Assembly: GCA_023397655.1 (NCBI GenBank)
Contig: JAEWTW010000057.1
Coordinates: forward strand, 124,001-188,000
DNA length: 64,000 nucleotides
Direction of reading: 5' to 3'
DNA from: Bacillota bacterium
GTDB taxonomy: Bacteria; Bacillota; Clostridia; Christensenellales; SZUA-584
The translations under genes were made by a program, and so were the position numbers. Below are positions 1 through 7,325 of the stretch, piece after piece. The notes under the pieces were generated by a model, which did not search any database, had not been told where the DNA came from, and saw nothing but the letters and a program-made list of their open reading frames with translations. The stretch's first letter is position 1, and each line of letters starts with the position of its first letter.

Positions 1-1
1 C

Positions 2-295
2 GTGCGCCACAATATGGACAGGGAAGGGCTGCATATCGATATACGTCTGGCATGTGAAAACGGTGGCGTAACGGCAGAGGTGTCCGACAACGGCAGAGGC
101 GTCACTGAGAAGGATTTTGCGCACCTGTTCGAGCCGTTCTACACCACCGACAAAGGCCGTTCGGTCTCCGGTCTTGGCCTTTCCATCTGCCGTAACATCA
201 TTGAAGGCCATGGCGGCGAGATATCCGCACACAGACAGGAAGAGGGCGGCCTTGTGTTCCGGTTCACTCTTCCCGCCTCCGATTCGGCGGTATAG
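2..295 (+). CDS. Sensor histidine kinase, C-terminal ATPase fragment (truncated by window edge)
   Basis: This is the last 97 residues of a HATPase_c domain. The N-box is missing and lies left of the window. The G1-type DNGRGV, an F-box-like FEPFYTT and the G2 GLGLSI motif are all present, ending in the usual GGxI/FTLP tail. Such domains bind ATP and phosphorylate a histidine in the dimerisation helix of the kinase. The sensory part and any partner regulator cannot be seen. The frame is open to the left edge, so position 2 is not a real start. The family call is firm; the signal is unknown. Confidence 0.85.
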   Translation: MRHNMDREGLHIDIRLACENGGVTAEVSDNGRGVTEKDFAHLFEPFYTTDKGRSVSGLGLSICRNIIEGHGGEISAHRQEEGGLVFRFTLPASDSAV

Positions 296-318
296 CCAGT
301 ATGATCCAGTATTCGGGC

Positions 319-348
319 TTGACTCCCAGCTTTGGCATGTGATAGTAT
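319..348 (+). promoter_or_regulatory. Possible sigma-A type promoter
   Basis: TTGACT at 319-324 and TAGTAT at 343-348 are 18 bp apart in the gap after the kinase gene. The -35 is 5/6 and the -10 only 4/6 to consensus. It could drive the small gene at 476. Confidence 0.35.
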
Positions 349-475
349 TAATTGCCAGAGTGAATGCATTCTGGTTTCCACCATTCACACCCTGCCGTTT
401 ACGGCATACACACCAACATATACAGCAGCTTATTTCTGGCGTGATTTGATCGCGGCGATTTTTATGGAGGGCATC

Positions 476-691
476 ATGAAAATCCGTTTCAGCGAACAGC
501 AGCTGGAGCTGCTCTATACAGCTGGCTTCCCGTTCGACTTCAAAAAGGACCTCAGCGAGTTCGAATATTTCCTGACCGTCGAGCACGTGGGGCAGCGTAT
601 ACTGACGGAAGGCCTGGACGACAGGCTTAAGCCTACGGAAACGGGGCGGCTTTACAACGGCATCATGGACATGCTCTGCGGGGTGTCCTGA
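476..691 (+). CDS. Small hypothetical protein, 71 aa
   Basis: I chose the ATG at 476 because GGAGG at 466-470 sits five bases upstream; the longer reading from 332 lacks a ribosome site. The product is acidic and soluble-looking with no signal peptide or membrane segment. It contains the stretch FPFDFKKDLSEFEYF and ends in a short hydrophobic MDMLCGV tail. I do not recognise a family. It lies between a kinase end and a small membrane protein, all on the same strand. Confidence 0.6.
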   Translation: MKIRFSEQQLELLYTAGFPFDFKKDLSEFEYFLTVEHVGQRILTEGLDDRLKPTETGRLYNGIMDMLCGVS

Positions 692-717
692 AAGTAACAG
701 CATCCTTAGGAGTTTTG

Positions 718-1056
718 ATGAAAAACAGAAAAGCGGTTAAGCGTGTACTGATCATAGCGGGCGCTGTTTTGGCTGTAGCCGGAGCGGCGCTGTTTGTTAT
801 TAATTTCATTCACATCTTTCGCAGCCCCGATATTCATTTCTCCGGTATTTTTGCAGCTGTCTTGGTTCTGTGCGCCGGGCTCGTCCCCGTGAGCGTGGGC
901 CTGCTGATGCACTCCAAAGACATCCGCGATACCAAGCACGGCGTCAGCGCACTCCTCAAGGCTCTCGGCCTGTTCTGGCTTATTGGCGGCGGCGCAAATA
1001 TCATAATCATCATCGTAATCAGTCTGCTGTTCGGGGAATGGCTTTGGGGAGCGTGA
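718..1056 (+). CDS. Small membrane protein with three predicted transmembrane segments
   Basis: The protein is 112 residues. A basic N-terminus (MKNRKAVKR) is followed by three hydrophobic stretches, at roughly residues 9-31, 41-62 and 80-108. The start at 718 follows AGGAG at 708-712; the TTG three bases earlier would sit too close. I do not recognise a family. The last 35 codons are repeated in degraded form about 1 kb downstream (1914-2036), so this gene was once duplicated. Confidence 0.6.
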   Translation: MKNRKAVKRVLIIAGAVLAVAGAALFVINFIHIFRSPDIHFSGIFAAVLVLCAGLVPVSVGLLMHSKDIRDTKHGVSALLKALGLFWLIGGGANIIIIIVISLLFGEWLWGA

Positions 1057-1062
1057 CAGCAT

Positions 1063-1875
1063 ATGAAGAATAAAGTTATCTGGATTTCCGTCATATCAGC
1101 TTTGGCTATAATAATCATCTGTATTATTTCATATATACTTTTTTCCCCATATCATTGGTCACAGCAGATGATAAAGGCAATAGAAAACGATGACATTGAA
1201 AGAGTGGAGCAGCTGTTGCAAAAGGATTTTGATGTTAACACGCCCAACTCAAAACCAAACAGAATTATTGATGCTTTTTTGGAGTCGTCACCGGTCGTTC
1301 CGCTAGCTATGGCGTGTGAGCAGGGATACTATGACATGGTGAAATTGCTCATCGATCACGGGGCAACCGCATCATATATAAAGGGAACAGGATGGAGTCC
1401 GCTGTATGAAGCGTTATGGAAATATCAGCCTGATGATGAGAAAGTAATCCCTTTGCTTTTGGAAAACGGCGCTGCCATGTGCTTTAAACAGTGCAGCGAC
1501 GAACATCACATCCTCATGGCTGCATCAGATGCGACACCAAATGTGTTGCAGATACTCGAAAAATACGGCGCCGATATATATGACACTGACGAAAGCGCCA
1601 ATAACGCTGTAATGCAAGCCGCCCTGTATCACAACAATGCAGTACTGGAATACGTGCTGGATAACAAATCTTTTGACGTCAACGCTGCGGATATTAATGG
1701 ACAGACGGCCTTAATGATGTCTGTTTATTTTGAAAACGAAGCGGACATCACAACCATTGAACTGCTGCTGGCTCATGGAGCGGACAAAGCCATAAAGGAC
1801 AACGACGGAAAAACTGCCTATGATTATGCGCTAGAAAATGGTAATGAAGCGATCGCCGACATGCTTGTGCCATAA
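1063..1875 (+). CDS. Membrane-anchored ankyrin-repeat protein
   Basis: The protein is 270 residues. One N-terminal membrane anchor (about residues 6-28) is followed by ankyrin repeats running to the C-terminus. Repeat signatures include PLAMACEQGYYDMVKLLIDHGA, here cited only as its core LAMACEQGYYDMVKLL, and later INGQTALMMSV and NDGKTAYDYALENG. Ankyrin repeats bind other proteins; the partner is unknown. The start lies six bases after the previous gene's stop with no good ribosome site, which suggests translational coupling. Base composition is AT-richer than the genes from 4.4 kb onward. Confidence 0.8.
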   Translation: MKNKVIWISVISALAIIIICIISYILFSPYHWSQQMIKAIENDDIERVEQLLQKDFDVNTPNSKPNRIIDAFLESSPVVPLAMACEQGYYDMVKLLIDHGATASYIKGTGWSPLYEALWKYQPDDEKVIPLLLENGAAMCFKQCSDEHHILMAASDATPNVLQILEKYGADIYDTDESANNAVMQAALYHNNAVLEYVLDNKSFDVNAADINGQTALMMSVYFENEADITTIELLLAHGADKAIKDNDGKTAYDYALENGNEAIADMLVP

Positions 1876-1913
1876 CGGCTAAAATTAGAATAATAGAAGT
1901 CAGGAGTCATAAC

Positions 1914-2036
1914 ATGGAGACGCCGATCACAAGGCACTGGGCCTGTTCTGGCTAATTGGCGGTGGCGTGAATCTGCTCGGCATCATCGTGATCAGCCTGT
2001 TGTTCGGGGGATGGCTTTGGGGGGGCGTGAGGGCAA
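1914..2036 (+). pseudogene. Decayed partial copy of the 718-1056 membrane-protein gene
   Basis: A ribosome site and ATG (1914) are kept, but that frame stops after 13 codons. In another frame, 1931-2030 encodes KALGLFWLIGGG then VISLLFGGWLWGG, nearly matching the C-terminus of the 718-1056 protein. The DNA is also similar over about 100 bases. The middle of the gene is missing. This is a remnant of a tandem duplication, not an active gene. Confidence 0.65.
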
Positions 2037-2057
2037 TACATAGCATCAGGAGGGTCA

Positions 2058-2585
2058 ATGAAAAAGAACTCCAAAAGGATCATCTTTATAGCAGCGCTTG
2101 TTATTACCATTGTGCTTATTTTAGCAGCTGCCTTAAAAATGACGCAAAACAATCTTGAAGCAAATATAACAGGGTTTGTATCGGATGATAACTTTATAGT
2201 GCCGGATTCCTTTTATTCGTCAGGATCGTTCATTCTTTATAAAATGGACGCTAAAGCAGGAAAAGATATCGTCGAGAATCCAAAGAACTATAGGGGTTAC
2301 TTGATTGATATTAGAATAAGTAACCCGACAGAACAAGAGATATTTGATTTAAATGCGAGACCATTGCATTCTGACAGTAAGGTATGGTGTCAAAAAGCTG
2401 GTCTGGCTGAATGGACACTTGACTTGGAGCCCAATTCAACCTATAACGGGCAGCTATATGTAATAGTGAAGGTTGATGAGATGTCTGCAGATGAAGTAGA
2501 CAGCTATGTCCGAAACCTTGACTTATTAGTGACATACAGAAAAATTAAATGGCTGTCAATATATGCTTCAAAAATAATCAGCTAA
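2058..2585 (+). CDS. Hypothetical membrane-anchored or exported protein, 175 aa
   Basis: The start at 2058 is preceded by AGGAGG, a strong ribosome site. A basic N-terminus and a hydrophobic segment (about residues 7-25, IIFIAALVITIVLILAAAL) would anchor or export it; there is no lipobox cysteine. The remaining ~150 residues look like a beta-rich extracytoplasmic domain. The phrases GYLIDIRISNPTEQEI and LEPNSTYNGQLYVIVK resemble domains that describe protein-interaction beta sandwiches, but this is only an impression. No family is recognised. Confidence 0.6.
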   Translation: MKKNSKRIIFIAALVITIVLILAAALKMTQNNLEANITGFVSDDNFIVPDSFYSSGSFILYKMDAKAGKDIVENPKNYRGYLIDIRISNPTEQEIFDLNARPLHSDSKVWCQKAGLAEWTLDLEPNSTYNGQLYVIVKVDEMSADEVDSYVRNLDLLVTYRKIKWLSIYASKIIS

Positions 2586-2826
2586 TATAGTTAATAAACT
2601 GATAGCCAGTGTTTCTTACCTTCGTTCGCTATAATATCATGGAATTATGATCTGAAAGTATTGCAGAAATGGTCATTCCTCGGGGGTGCTGGCCTTTGCA
2701 TGAGGCTTGTTACCGGCTATTTAAGTTTGCTCTTTGGGAAAGATCAAACCGACGATACAAATTAAAATTGTGAATAACAGCTCTTGCTGACGGTGATAAG
2801 CGTGGAAAAATCGCGAAGAAAATCAG

Positions 2827-2859
2827 ACGCTGTTTTGGCTCGACCGGAACAGCGTTTTT
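2827..2859 (+). terminator. Intrinsic terminator
   Basis: ACGCTGTT (2827-2834) pairs with AACAGCG (2848-2854), followed by five Ts. It lies about 240 bases after the preceding coding sequence. Confidence 0.6.
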
Positions 2860-2914
2860 GCGTTGCTTTCACATGCATTAATCATAAGTTTTTGCAGAAA
2901 ATTCGACATAATTG

Positions 2915-2942
2915 TTGAAATATATGGGGAATAGTGTATAAT
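2915..2942 (+). promoter_or_regulatory. Promoter of the YtxH-family gene
   Basis: TTGAAA at 2915-2920 and a perfect TATAAT at 2937-2942 are separated by 16 bp. They lie 38 bases before the start of the YtxH-family gene. Confidence 0.6.
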
Positions 2943-2979
2943 AATAAATAGGAACTATTATGAATAAGGGGGTGGCGAC

Positions 2980-3495
2980 ATGTCACTGAGAGATTTGATA
3001 ATGCAGAAGAAACGTAAGGAAAAACGCCGCGCGGCACGTAATGCAGCGATTGCTGCAGGTGTCGGTGTTGCAGCAGGCGCCGCTGCGGGTGTGCTGCTTG
3101 CCCCTAAGTCGGGTAAAGAGACACGAGAAGACATTAAGAAGGGCGCTAAACAGGCGGCAACTGCTGTCAAGGACGCGGCAGCCGCTGTAAAAGTAAAGAT
3201 TATAGAAACGGAAGCCGATGCTGAAGCTGCGGTGAAGACAGCTGCCAACAAGGTAAAAGGCAAAGCGGAGAACACAGCGGAGGACATGGAAGACAGCCTT
3301 CTCAAAGCAGCGGAAGCGGTAAAGAAAGCCGCAGAAGAGGCCAAAGAGAAAATCCGTGAAGCCGAAGCTGAGGCGGATGAAACGGTAAAACAGGCTGTGG
3401 ACAAGGGAAAGGAACAAGCGAAAGGAAAAGCCGCGGACGCTGCGGAAGCAGTGGAAGGCGCAGCTAAAAAGGTGAAAGAAGCGGCGCGCAAATAA
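2980..3495 (+). CDS. YtxH-domain, alanine/lysine-rich coiled-coil stress protein
   Basis: The protein is 171 residues. A basic N-terminus is followed by a glycine/alanine hydrophobic segment (about residues 24-42, ending in LLAPKSGKETRED), the hallmark of the YtxH family. A long Ala/Lys/Glu helix with LEA-like 11-residue periodicity follows. Members are small membrane-associated proteins often induced by general stress; their molecular role is not settled. The start follows an AAGGGGGTGG ribosome site. The next gene, 31 bases on, is a DUF948-like membrane protein, a pairing often seen with YtxH proteins. Confidence 0.8.
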   Translation: MSLRDLIMQKKRKEKRRAARNAAIAAGVGVAAGAAAGVLLAPKSGKETREDIKKGAKQAATAVKDAAAAVKVKIIETEADAEAAVKTAANKVKGKAENTAEDMEDSLLKAAEAVKKAAEEAKEKIREAEAEADETVKQAVDKGKEQAKGKAADAAEAVEGAAKKVKEAARK

Positions 3496-3526
3496 GCCGG
3501 TGGACAGAAGATAAAGGAGCAGAATT

Positions 3527-3907
3527 ATGTATATAAACACAAATGAAGTGCTCGGCTTTATCGCCATTTTCATCGGAGTTTTCTTAGGTATTGCTGTGCT
3601 GGTGCTATTGATCATCATGCTTGTCAATTTGACCAGAACGGTCAGGAAAGTGAACAGGATTATTGACGAAAATTCTGAGAGCATCAGCAAAACGATTGAG
3701 AAGCTGCCTGCTCTGGCAGATAATGCGGATAAAGCGGTGGTCAGCATCAAAGACAATGTCAATGTGGTCGGCGGTGTAATCAGCAATGTGGAGGATACCT
3801 TTTTCGACACAAGGCCAAAAGCCTCGAACGAGATGATGATGACGATCGTGAATATAGCCGAGAATGTAGCTAAGGTGATCATCAACCTGGTTACGAATAA
3901 GAAATAA
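3527..3907 (+). CDS. DUF948-like single-pass membrane protein
   Basis: The protein is 126 residues. It has one transmembrane segment near residues 10-34 (rich in I, F, V and L), then an amphipathic helical region with the NRIIDENSESI pattern typical of DUF948-type general-stress membrane proteins. The start has a ribosome site (AAGGAG) upstream. It is probably co-transcribed with the YtxH-family gene upstream and ended by the terminator at 3920. The family call is by pattern, so moderate. Confidence 0.6.
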   Translation: MYINTNEVLGFIAIFIGVFLGIAVLVLLIIMLVNLTRTVRKVNRIIDENSESISKTIEKLPALADNADKAVVSIKDNVNVVGGVISNVEDTFFDTRPKASNEMMMTIVNIAENVAKVIINLVTNKK

Positions 3908-3919
3908 GTGAACATAGTA

Positions 3920-3958
3920 GGCGGCGGGCACTCACAACGATGGGTCTGCCGCCTTTTT
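3920..3958 (+). terminator. Intrinsic terminator after the YtxH/DUF948-like pair
   Basis: GGCGGC (3920-3925) pairs with GCCGCC (3948-3953), followed by TTTTT. Confidence 0.7.
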
Positions 3959-3995
3959 CGTTCATGGCAGTCAAAATATATCAGCTAATATCGTA

Positions 3996-4026
3996 AAGAA
4001 AAAGAATGCCGTATCACCGGCATTCC
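3996..4026 (-). terminator. Intrinsic terminator of the cysteine-rich peptide gene
   Basis: Read on the minus strand, GAATGCC and GGCATTC form a stem, followed by TTTTTCTTT. It lies about 40 bases beyond the stop codon at 4065. Confidence 0.75.
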
Positions 4027-4064
4027 AAAGAGGATATATGGGAAATAGAAGTGGATGTATTCGT

Positions 4065-4271
4065 TTATCTGTGGCAGTTGCAGTTGTCGCCGCAGCCACA
4101 TCCGCCGCCGAAACCGCCGCAGCTGCATAACAGCAGCAGGGGCCAGATGCTGTTGAAACCGCCGCCGCATCCGCAGCTGTCGCCGCAGCCGTCATTGCAT
4201 CCGCAGCCGCCTCCGAAACCGCCGCCGCCGCACCCGCAGAGCAGTAATAGTGGCCATAATGATCCATTCAT
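4065..4271 (-). CDS. Cysteine/glycine-rich small peptide (HCB protein 13-like)
   Basis: The peptide is 68 residues with 13 cysteines and very high glycine. It is built from two imperfect copies of a unit that begins SLWPLLLLCGCGG or SIWPLLLLCSCGG and continues into GGGCGC. A full AAGGAGG lies seven bases before the ATG, and a terminator follows, so this is a genuine gene although its opposite strand is also open. Clostridial genomes carry similar peptides under the name chorion class high-cysteine HCB protein 13; a role in the spore surface or in metal binding is plausible but unproven. The Trp-Pro-Leu4 stretches are hydrophobic enough to insert in, or stack on, a surface. An ArsR-family regulator is transcribed divergently 129 bases away. 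Confidence 0.8.
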   Translation of the reverse strand: MNGSLWPLLLLCGCGGGGFGGGCGCNDGCGDSCGCGGGFNSIWPLLLLCSCGGFGGGCGCGDNCNCHR

Positions 4272-4400
4272 ATTGAAACCTCCTTAAATCCGATTGATAA
4301 TTTACTATATGCCCATACGGGAATATGTGTGACGCCGTCATTGTTTGCGTTTTAAAAAAATAGAATAGACACATAAGGGGTAAACGGGGCGGTCAATGCC

Positions 4401-4751
4401 ATGGATTTGTGCGAGGTTTTCAAGGCGCTGGGCGACGAAACGCGCTTGCGGATGATGTTTCTTTTAACGCGGCAAGAGCTGTGTGTTTGTGTGCTCTGCG
4501 AGGCGCTGCGAATACCGCAGCCCACCGCCTCCAAGCATCTGCACCGGCTGCGTCTGGCCGGGCTGATACGCTGCCGGCGTATATCGCAGTGGTGCTTTTA
4601 CCGCATCAGCGATACGTTTGCGGCATCGCCGATGTTCGAGTGCTTGAAAAAGCTGTGGGATGGCACCCGTCAGTACAACGAGGACATTAATCGATTGAAC
4701 GAGCTGCTGGAAGCCAATGTATGCTGTGAGCAGCTGCTGCAGAAACAGTAA
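4401..4751 (+). CDS. arsR: ArsR/SmtB-family metal-responsive repressor
   Basis: The protein is 116 residues with a winged helix-turn-helix core (PTASKHLHRLRLAGLI recognition region). Residues 26-33 read ELCVCVLC, matching the ELCVC metalloid site of enterobacterial ArsR with the same Cys-x-Cys-x2-Cys spacing (C28, C30, C33). It should therefore sense As(III)/Sb(III) or a soft metal. A further CC pair lies near the C-terminus. No arsenic efflux genes are nearby. It diverges from the cysteine-rich peptide gene and may control it, itself, or distant genes. The symbol reflects the family, not proven function. Confidence 0.85.
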   Translation: MDLCEVFKALGDETRLRMMFLLTRQELCVCVLCEALRIPQPTASKHLHRLRLAGLIRCRRISQWCFYRISDTFAASPMFECLKKLWDGTRQYNEDINRLNELLEANVCCEQLLQKQ

Positions 4752-4996
4752 CGTCCGTGGACGCCTTAACCGAAGCTTAACATGGATTTAATGCTGTGAC
4801 GCACCCGCCTGATATAATGGAACTGTAAGACAATATTGCATACAGGAGTGTCAGCCAACGGCATGATCAGACATCGGCAATCAAAATTGTCTTCACAACT
4901 AAACAGCCGGAATGAGTATTCTCGGTTTCCTCTTATTACGCCGTCCTGGCAACAGGGCGGCCTTTACTTTTTACAAACGAGGGAGGTCTTGGTGCT

Positions 4997-6361
4997 TTGA
5001 GTGAATCGGAAAAAAGAAAGAACTACGTGCTGGACACCAACGTGCTGATGCACGACCCGTGGTGCTTCCGCAACTTCCACGGCAACAACGTCTATATACC
5101 CGTCACTGTGCTGGAGGAGCTGGACCACTTGAAAACGCGGGAGGGCATCGCCGGATACCAGGCTCGCGAGGCGGTGCGCACGCTGCACCGCACCATCGAC
5201 GGATGCGGAAGACAGTGCGTGACGGATGGCATTGAGCTGGAAAACAGCATCCGCCTGCTGGCCACGTTCTCCGAGGACACCTGCCCGCCGTTCTCCGCGC
5301 CGGGCAACGACAACGCCATACTGGCATGCGCGATGCGCCTCAGGGAGAAGGACCCGGACGCCGAGACGATACTGGTATCCAAAGACGTGTGCGTACGCAT
5401 CAAGGCGGAAATCTGCGGTATCATATCACAGGACTACGAGACGGACAAGATCAAAACGGACGAGTTGTACAATGGCCAGACGGAGCTCTCGATGTCCGCC
5501 AAATCCATTGAAAAGCTGTTCAAGGAAGGCGCGAAGACGCCCAAAGGAGCGGAGCTGCTGCCCAACCAGTTTGTCCGCATCCGGCAAAGCGGCGGGGATT
5601 CGCCATGCGCGGTGGCGCGGTTTGACGGCACAAAGCTGGTGCCGCTTAAATACGACCGGCACTCCGCGTGGGGCCTGCGCCCGCTCAATTTGGAGCAAAG
5701 AATGGCTTTTGAGCTGCTGATGGACCCTGCAGTGCCGTTCGTGTCCGTTACGGGCGGCGCGGGCAGCGGCAAGACGATACTCGCCACCGCCGTCGCGCTG
5801 GAGAAAGTGCTGGAGCAGCGGGAATACCGCAAGATCGTGTTCGTTCGGCCCACAGTGCCCGCGGGCAATGATATCGGTTATCTGCCCGGCACCGAGGAGG
5901 AAAAGCTGCGCCCGTGGATGGGCAGCTTCTACGACGCGATCGACAGCCTCATGCAGTCGGATAAGGATGCGGGCAAAGCCAAAAAGGCAAAGCGCACGGA
6001 GGAAGGATTTCAGGTGGACGCGTTCATCGACGATTTCCGCCGTCGCGGTATATTCGAGATCAAGACGTTCACCTACATGCGCGGGCGCACCATCGCGGAC
6101 GCCATCGTAATCGTGGATGAGGCGCAGGAGATTACGCCGCACCTTGCCAAGCTGATGCTGACAAGAGCCGGTCAGCACGCCAAGTTCATATTCCTCGGTG
6201 ACCCGTCGGACAACCAGATCGACAACGTGCTGGTGGACTCCAAGTCGAACGGCCTTGTGTATGTGGTGGAGCGGCTCAAGCACCATGGCTTGACCGGCCA
6301 CGTCACGCTGAGGCACGTGGAGCGCAGTGAGCTGGCGTCACTGGCGGAGAAGAATCTGTAA
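4997..6361 (+). CDS. PhoH-family ATPase with N-terminal PIN domain (YlaK type)
   Basis: The protein is 454 residues, normal for PhoH2/YlaK proteins. The N-terminal PIN nuclease domain (about 1-140) starts YVLDTNVLMHD with acidic D13, and FSAPGNDNAI supplies another conserved acidic position. The C-terminal PhoH helicase-like ATPase has Walker A GGAGSGKT (253-260) and Walker B IVDEAQ (372-377). PIN-PhoH fusions act as RNA helicase/ribonuclease proteins in mycobacteria, so an RNA role is likely here. The start is a TTG with GGGAGG ten bases upstream. It stands alone, with its own -10-like TATAAT near 4813. Confidence 0.9.
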   Translation: MSESEKRKNYVLDTNVLMHDPWCFRNFHGNNVYIPVTVLEELDHLKTREGIAGYQAREAVRTLHRTIDGCGRQCVTDGIELENSIRLLATFSEDTCPPFSAPGNDNAILACAMRLREKDPDAETILVSKDVCVRIKAEICGIISQDYETDKIKTDELYNGQTELSMSAKSIEKLFKEGAKTPKGAELLPNQFVRIRQSGGDSPCAVARFDGTKLVPLKYDRHSAWGLRPLNLEQRMAFELLMDPAVPFVSVTGGAGSGKTILATAVALEKVLEQREYRKIVFVRPTVPAGNDIGYLPGTEEEKLRPWMGSFYDAIDSLMQSDKDAGKAKKAKRTEEGFQVDAFIDDFRRRGIFEIKTFTYMRGRTIADAIVIVDEAQEITPHLAKLMLTRAGQHAKFIFLGDPSDNQIDNVLVDSKSNGLVYVVERLKHHGLTGHVTLRHVERSELASLAEKNL

Positions 6362-6406
6362 ATAATACGATTTATGAAATTACGGCAGAAGGATAGCTGT
6401 TAAAAC

Positions 6407-6435
6407 TTGACTTTCACAGCGTGTGTCCCTAAAAT
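6407..6435 (+). promoter_or_regulatory. Promoter of the lipoprotein gene
   Basis: TTGACT (6407-6412), a 17-bp spacer and TAAAAT (6430-6435) precede the lipoprotein start by about 30 bases. Confidence 0.7.
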
Positions 6436-6465
6436 GAAAGCATCAACAACATAAGAGGAACACGC

Positions 6466-7038
6466 ATGAAGAGAGCCTTCCTGATGATATTGGCGCTGTG
6501 CCTGCTGGCCGCCTCGGCAGGCTGCGGCAGCAAAGCGCCGGATAACAGCCCTGCGCAGACGACAAACCCTGCCTCCTCGGATACACCGGCAAACTCCACT
6601 GCGCCGGACTTCGGCAGCGCGGATTTTTCCGGTCACTGGGCCGTTTCTGAGGTATACGATTCGGCGGGCGAGCAGGTGACGGGCACTGCTTTTGATGCGC
6701 TGGACACCGGCTTCATGCTGGAACTGCTGACGGACGGTGTATACTTTGTCTATGATGACGCGGGCGCCGTGCTGGGGCAGGGCACTTACGCGGTGAACGG
6801 TGATTTGCTGACACTGACGGCAGGCAGCGCGCAGACGGTATATACCATCACAGACGTCGATACGCTCCGCGCCACCGCACCGGACAGCAGTGTCACGGTG
6901 ATGGCCCGCCAGCCCGAGGAGGCGCCTGAGGTGACAGTGCCGGAAGATGGGGAAGACGCGGAAGACGGTGATGCCCCTAAGAGCGGGGAGACGGAATCCC
7001 CGGAGGACGAAACGGAGCCGGATGATACCGGCTTTTGA
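6466..7038 (+). CDS. Secreted lipoprotein of unknown function
   Basis: The protein is 190 residues. A signal peptide ends in the lipobox ASAGC (Cys20), so it should be lipid-anchored outside the membrane. A Ser/Thr/Pro/Asn-rich linker is followed by a small beta domain starting near GHWAVSEVYDS and containing GQGTYAVNGDLLTLT, a lipocalin-like strand pattern. The tail of about 40 residues is very acidic (EDGEDAEDGD). The family is not recognised. It has its own promoter and terminator, so it is monocistronic. Confidence 0.75.
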   Translation: MKRAFLMILALCLLAASAGCGSKAPDNSPAQTTNPASSDTPANSTAPDFGSADFSGHWAVSEVYDSAGEQVTGTAFDALDTGFMLELLTDGVYFVYDDAGAVLGQGTYAVNGDLLTLTAGSAQTVYTITDVDTLRATAPDSSVTVMARQPEEAPEVTVPEDGEDAEDGDAPKSGETESPEDETEPDDTGF

Positions 7039-7053
7039 GCATGGATGACTGAT

Positions 7054-7091
7054 AAGAGCGCATGAAGCCCGGCTGCTCATGCGCTCTTTTT
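7054..7091 (+). terminator. Intrinsic terminator
   Basis: AGAGCGCATGA pairs with TCATGCGCTCT, followed by a run of Ts. It ends the lipoprotein transcript. Confidence 0.85.
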
Positions 7092-7325
7092 ATTTACCGT
7101 TCACGAGTCTTCGGCCGGGTGCGCTTATTATTTGCTCATACTGCTCCAAATTCTGCCGATATATGATATAGGGGAGAGCTGCGGTGATGATACCGTAATT
7201 TGATGCGTCCTTAAACATGCCCCGGCAGCTGCGGAATGTATTTGCTGACCATGCCGACGGCTCGGGTGCAAAGCCCACGCTCTACGTATCTGACGGCGGA
7301 GGAACAAACATGAAAGGAAGGCATG

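Larger units (their letters stand above)
2586..2979. other. 394-bp gene-free stretch with a terminator and a promoter
   Basis: No convincing coding frame is present. A TATAAT lies at 2630-2635 without a good -35. An intrinsic terminator follows at 2827-2859, then the promoter of the next gene at 2915-2942. A short untranslated RNA of about 220 nt between the first two elements is possible but unsupported by any family I recognise. Confidence 0.4.

Noticed and set aside
4006..4287. Proline-rich plus-strand frame over the cysteine peptide
   Set aside because: The proline runs are the complement of glycine/cysteine codons; the minus strand has the ribosome site and terminator.
5426..6316. Long minus-strand frame opposite the PhoH gene
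   Set aside because: It is a shadow of a GC-rich gene with strong domain evidence on the plus strand; its own protein text is compositionally odd.
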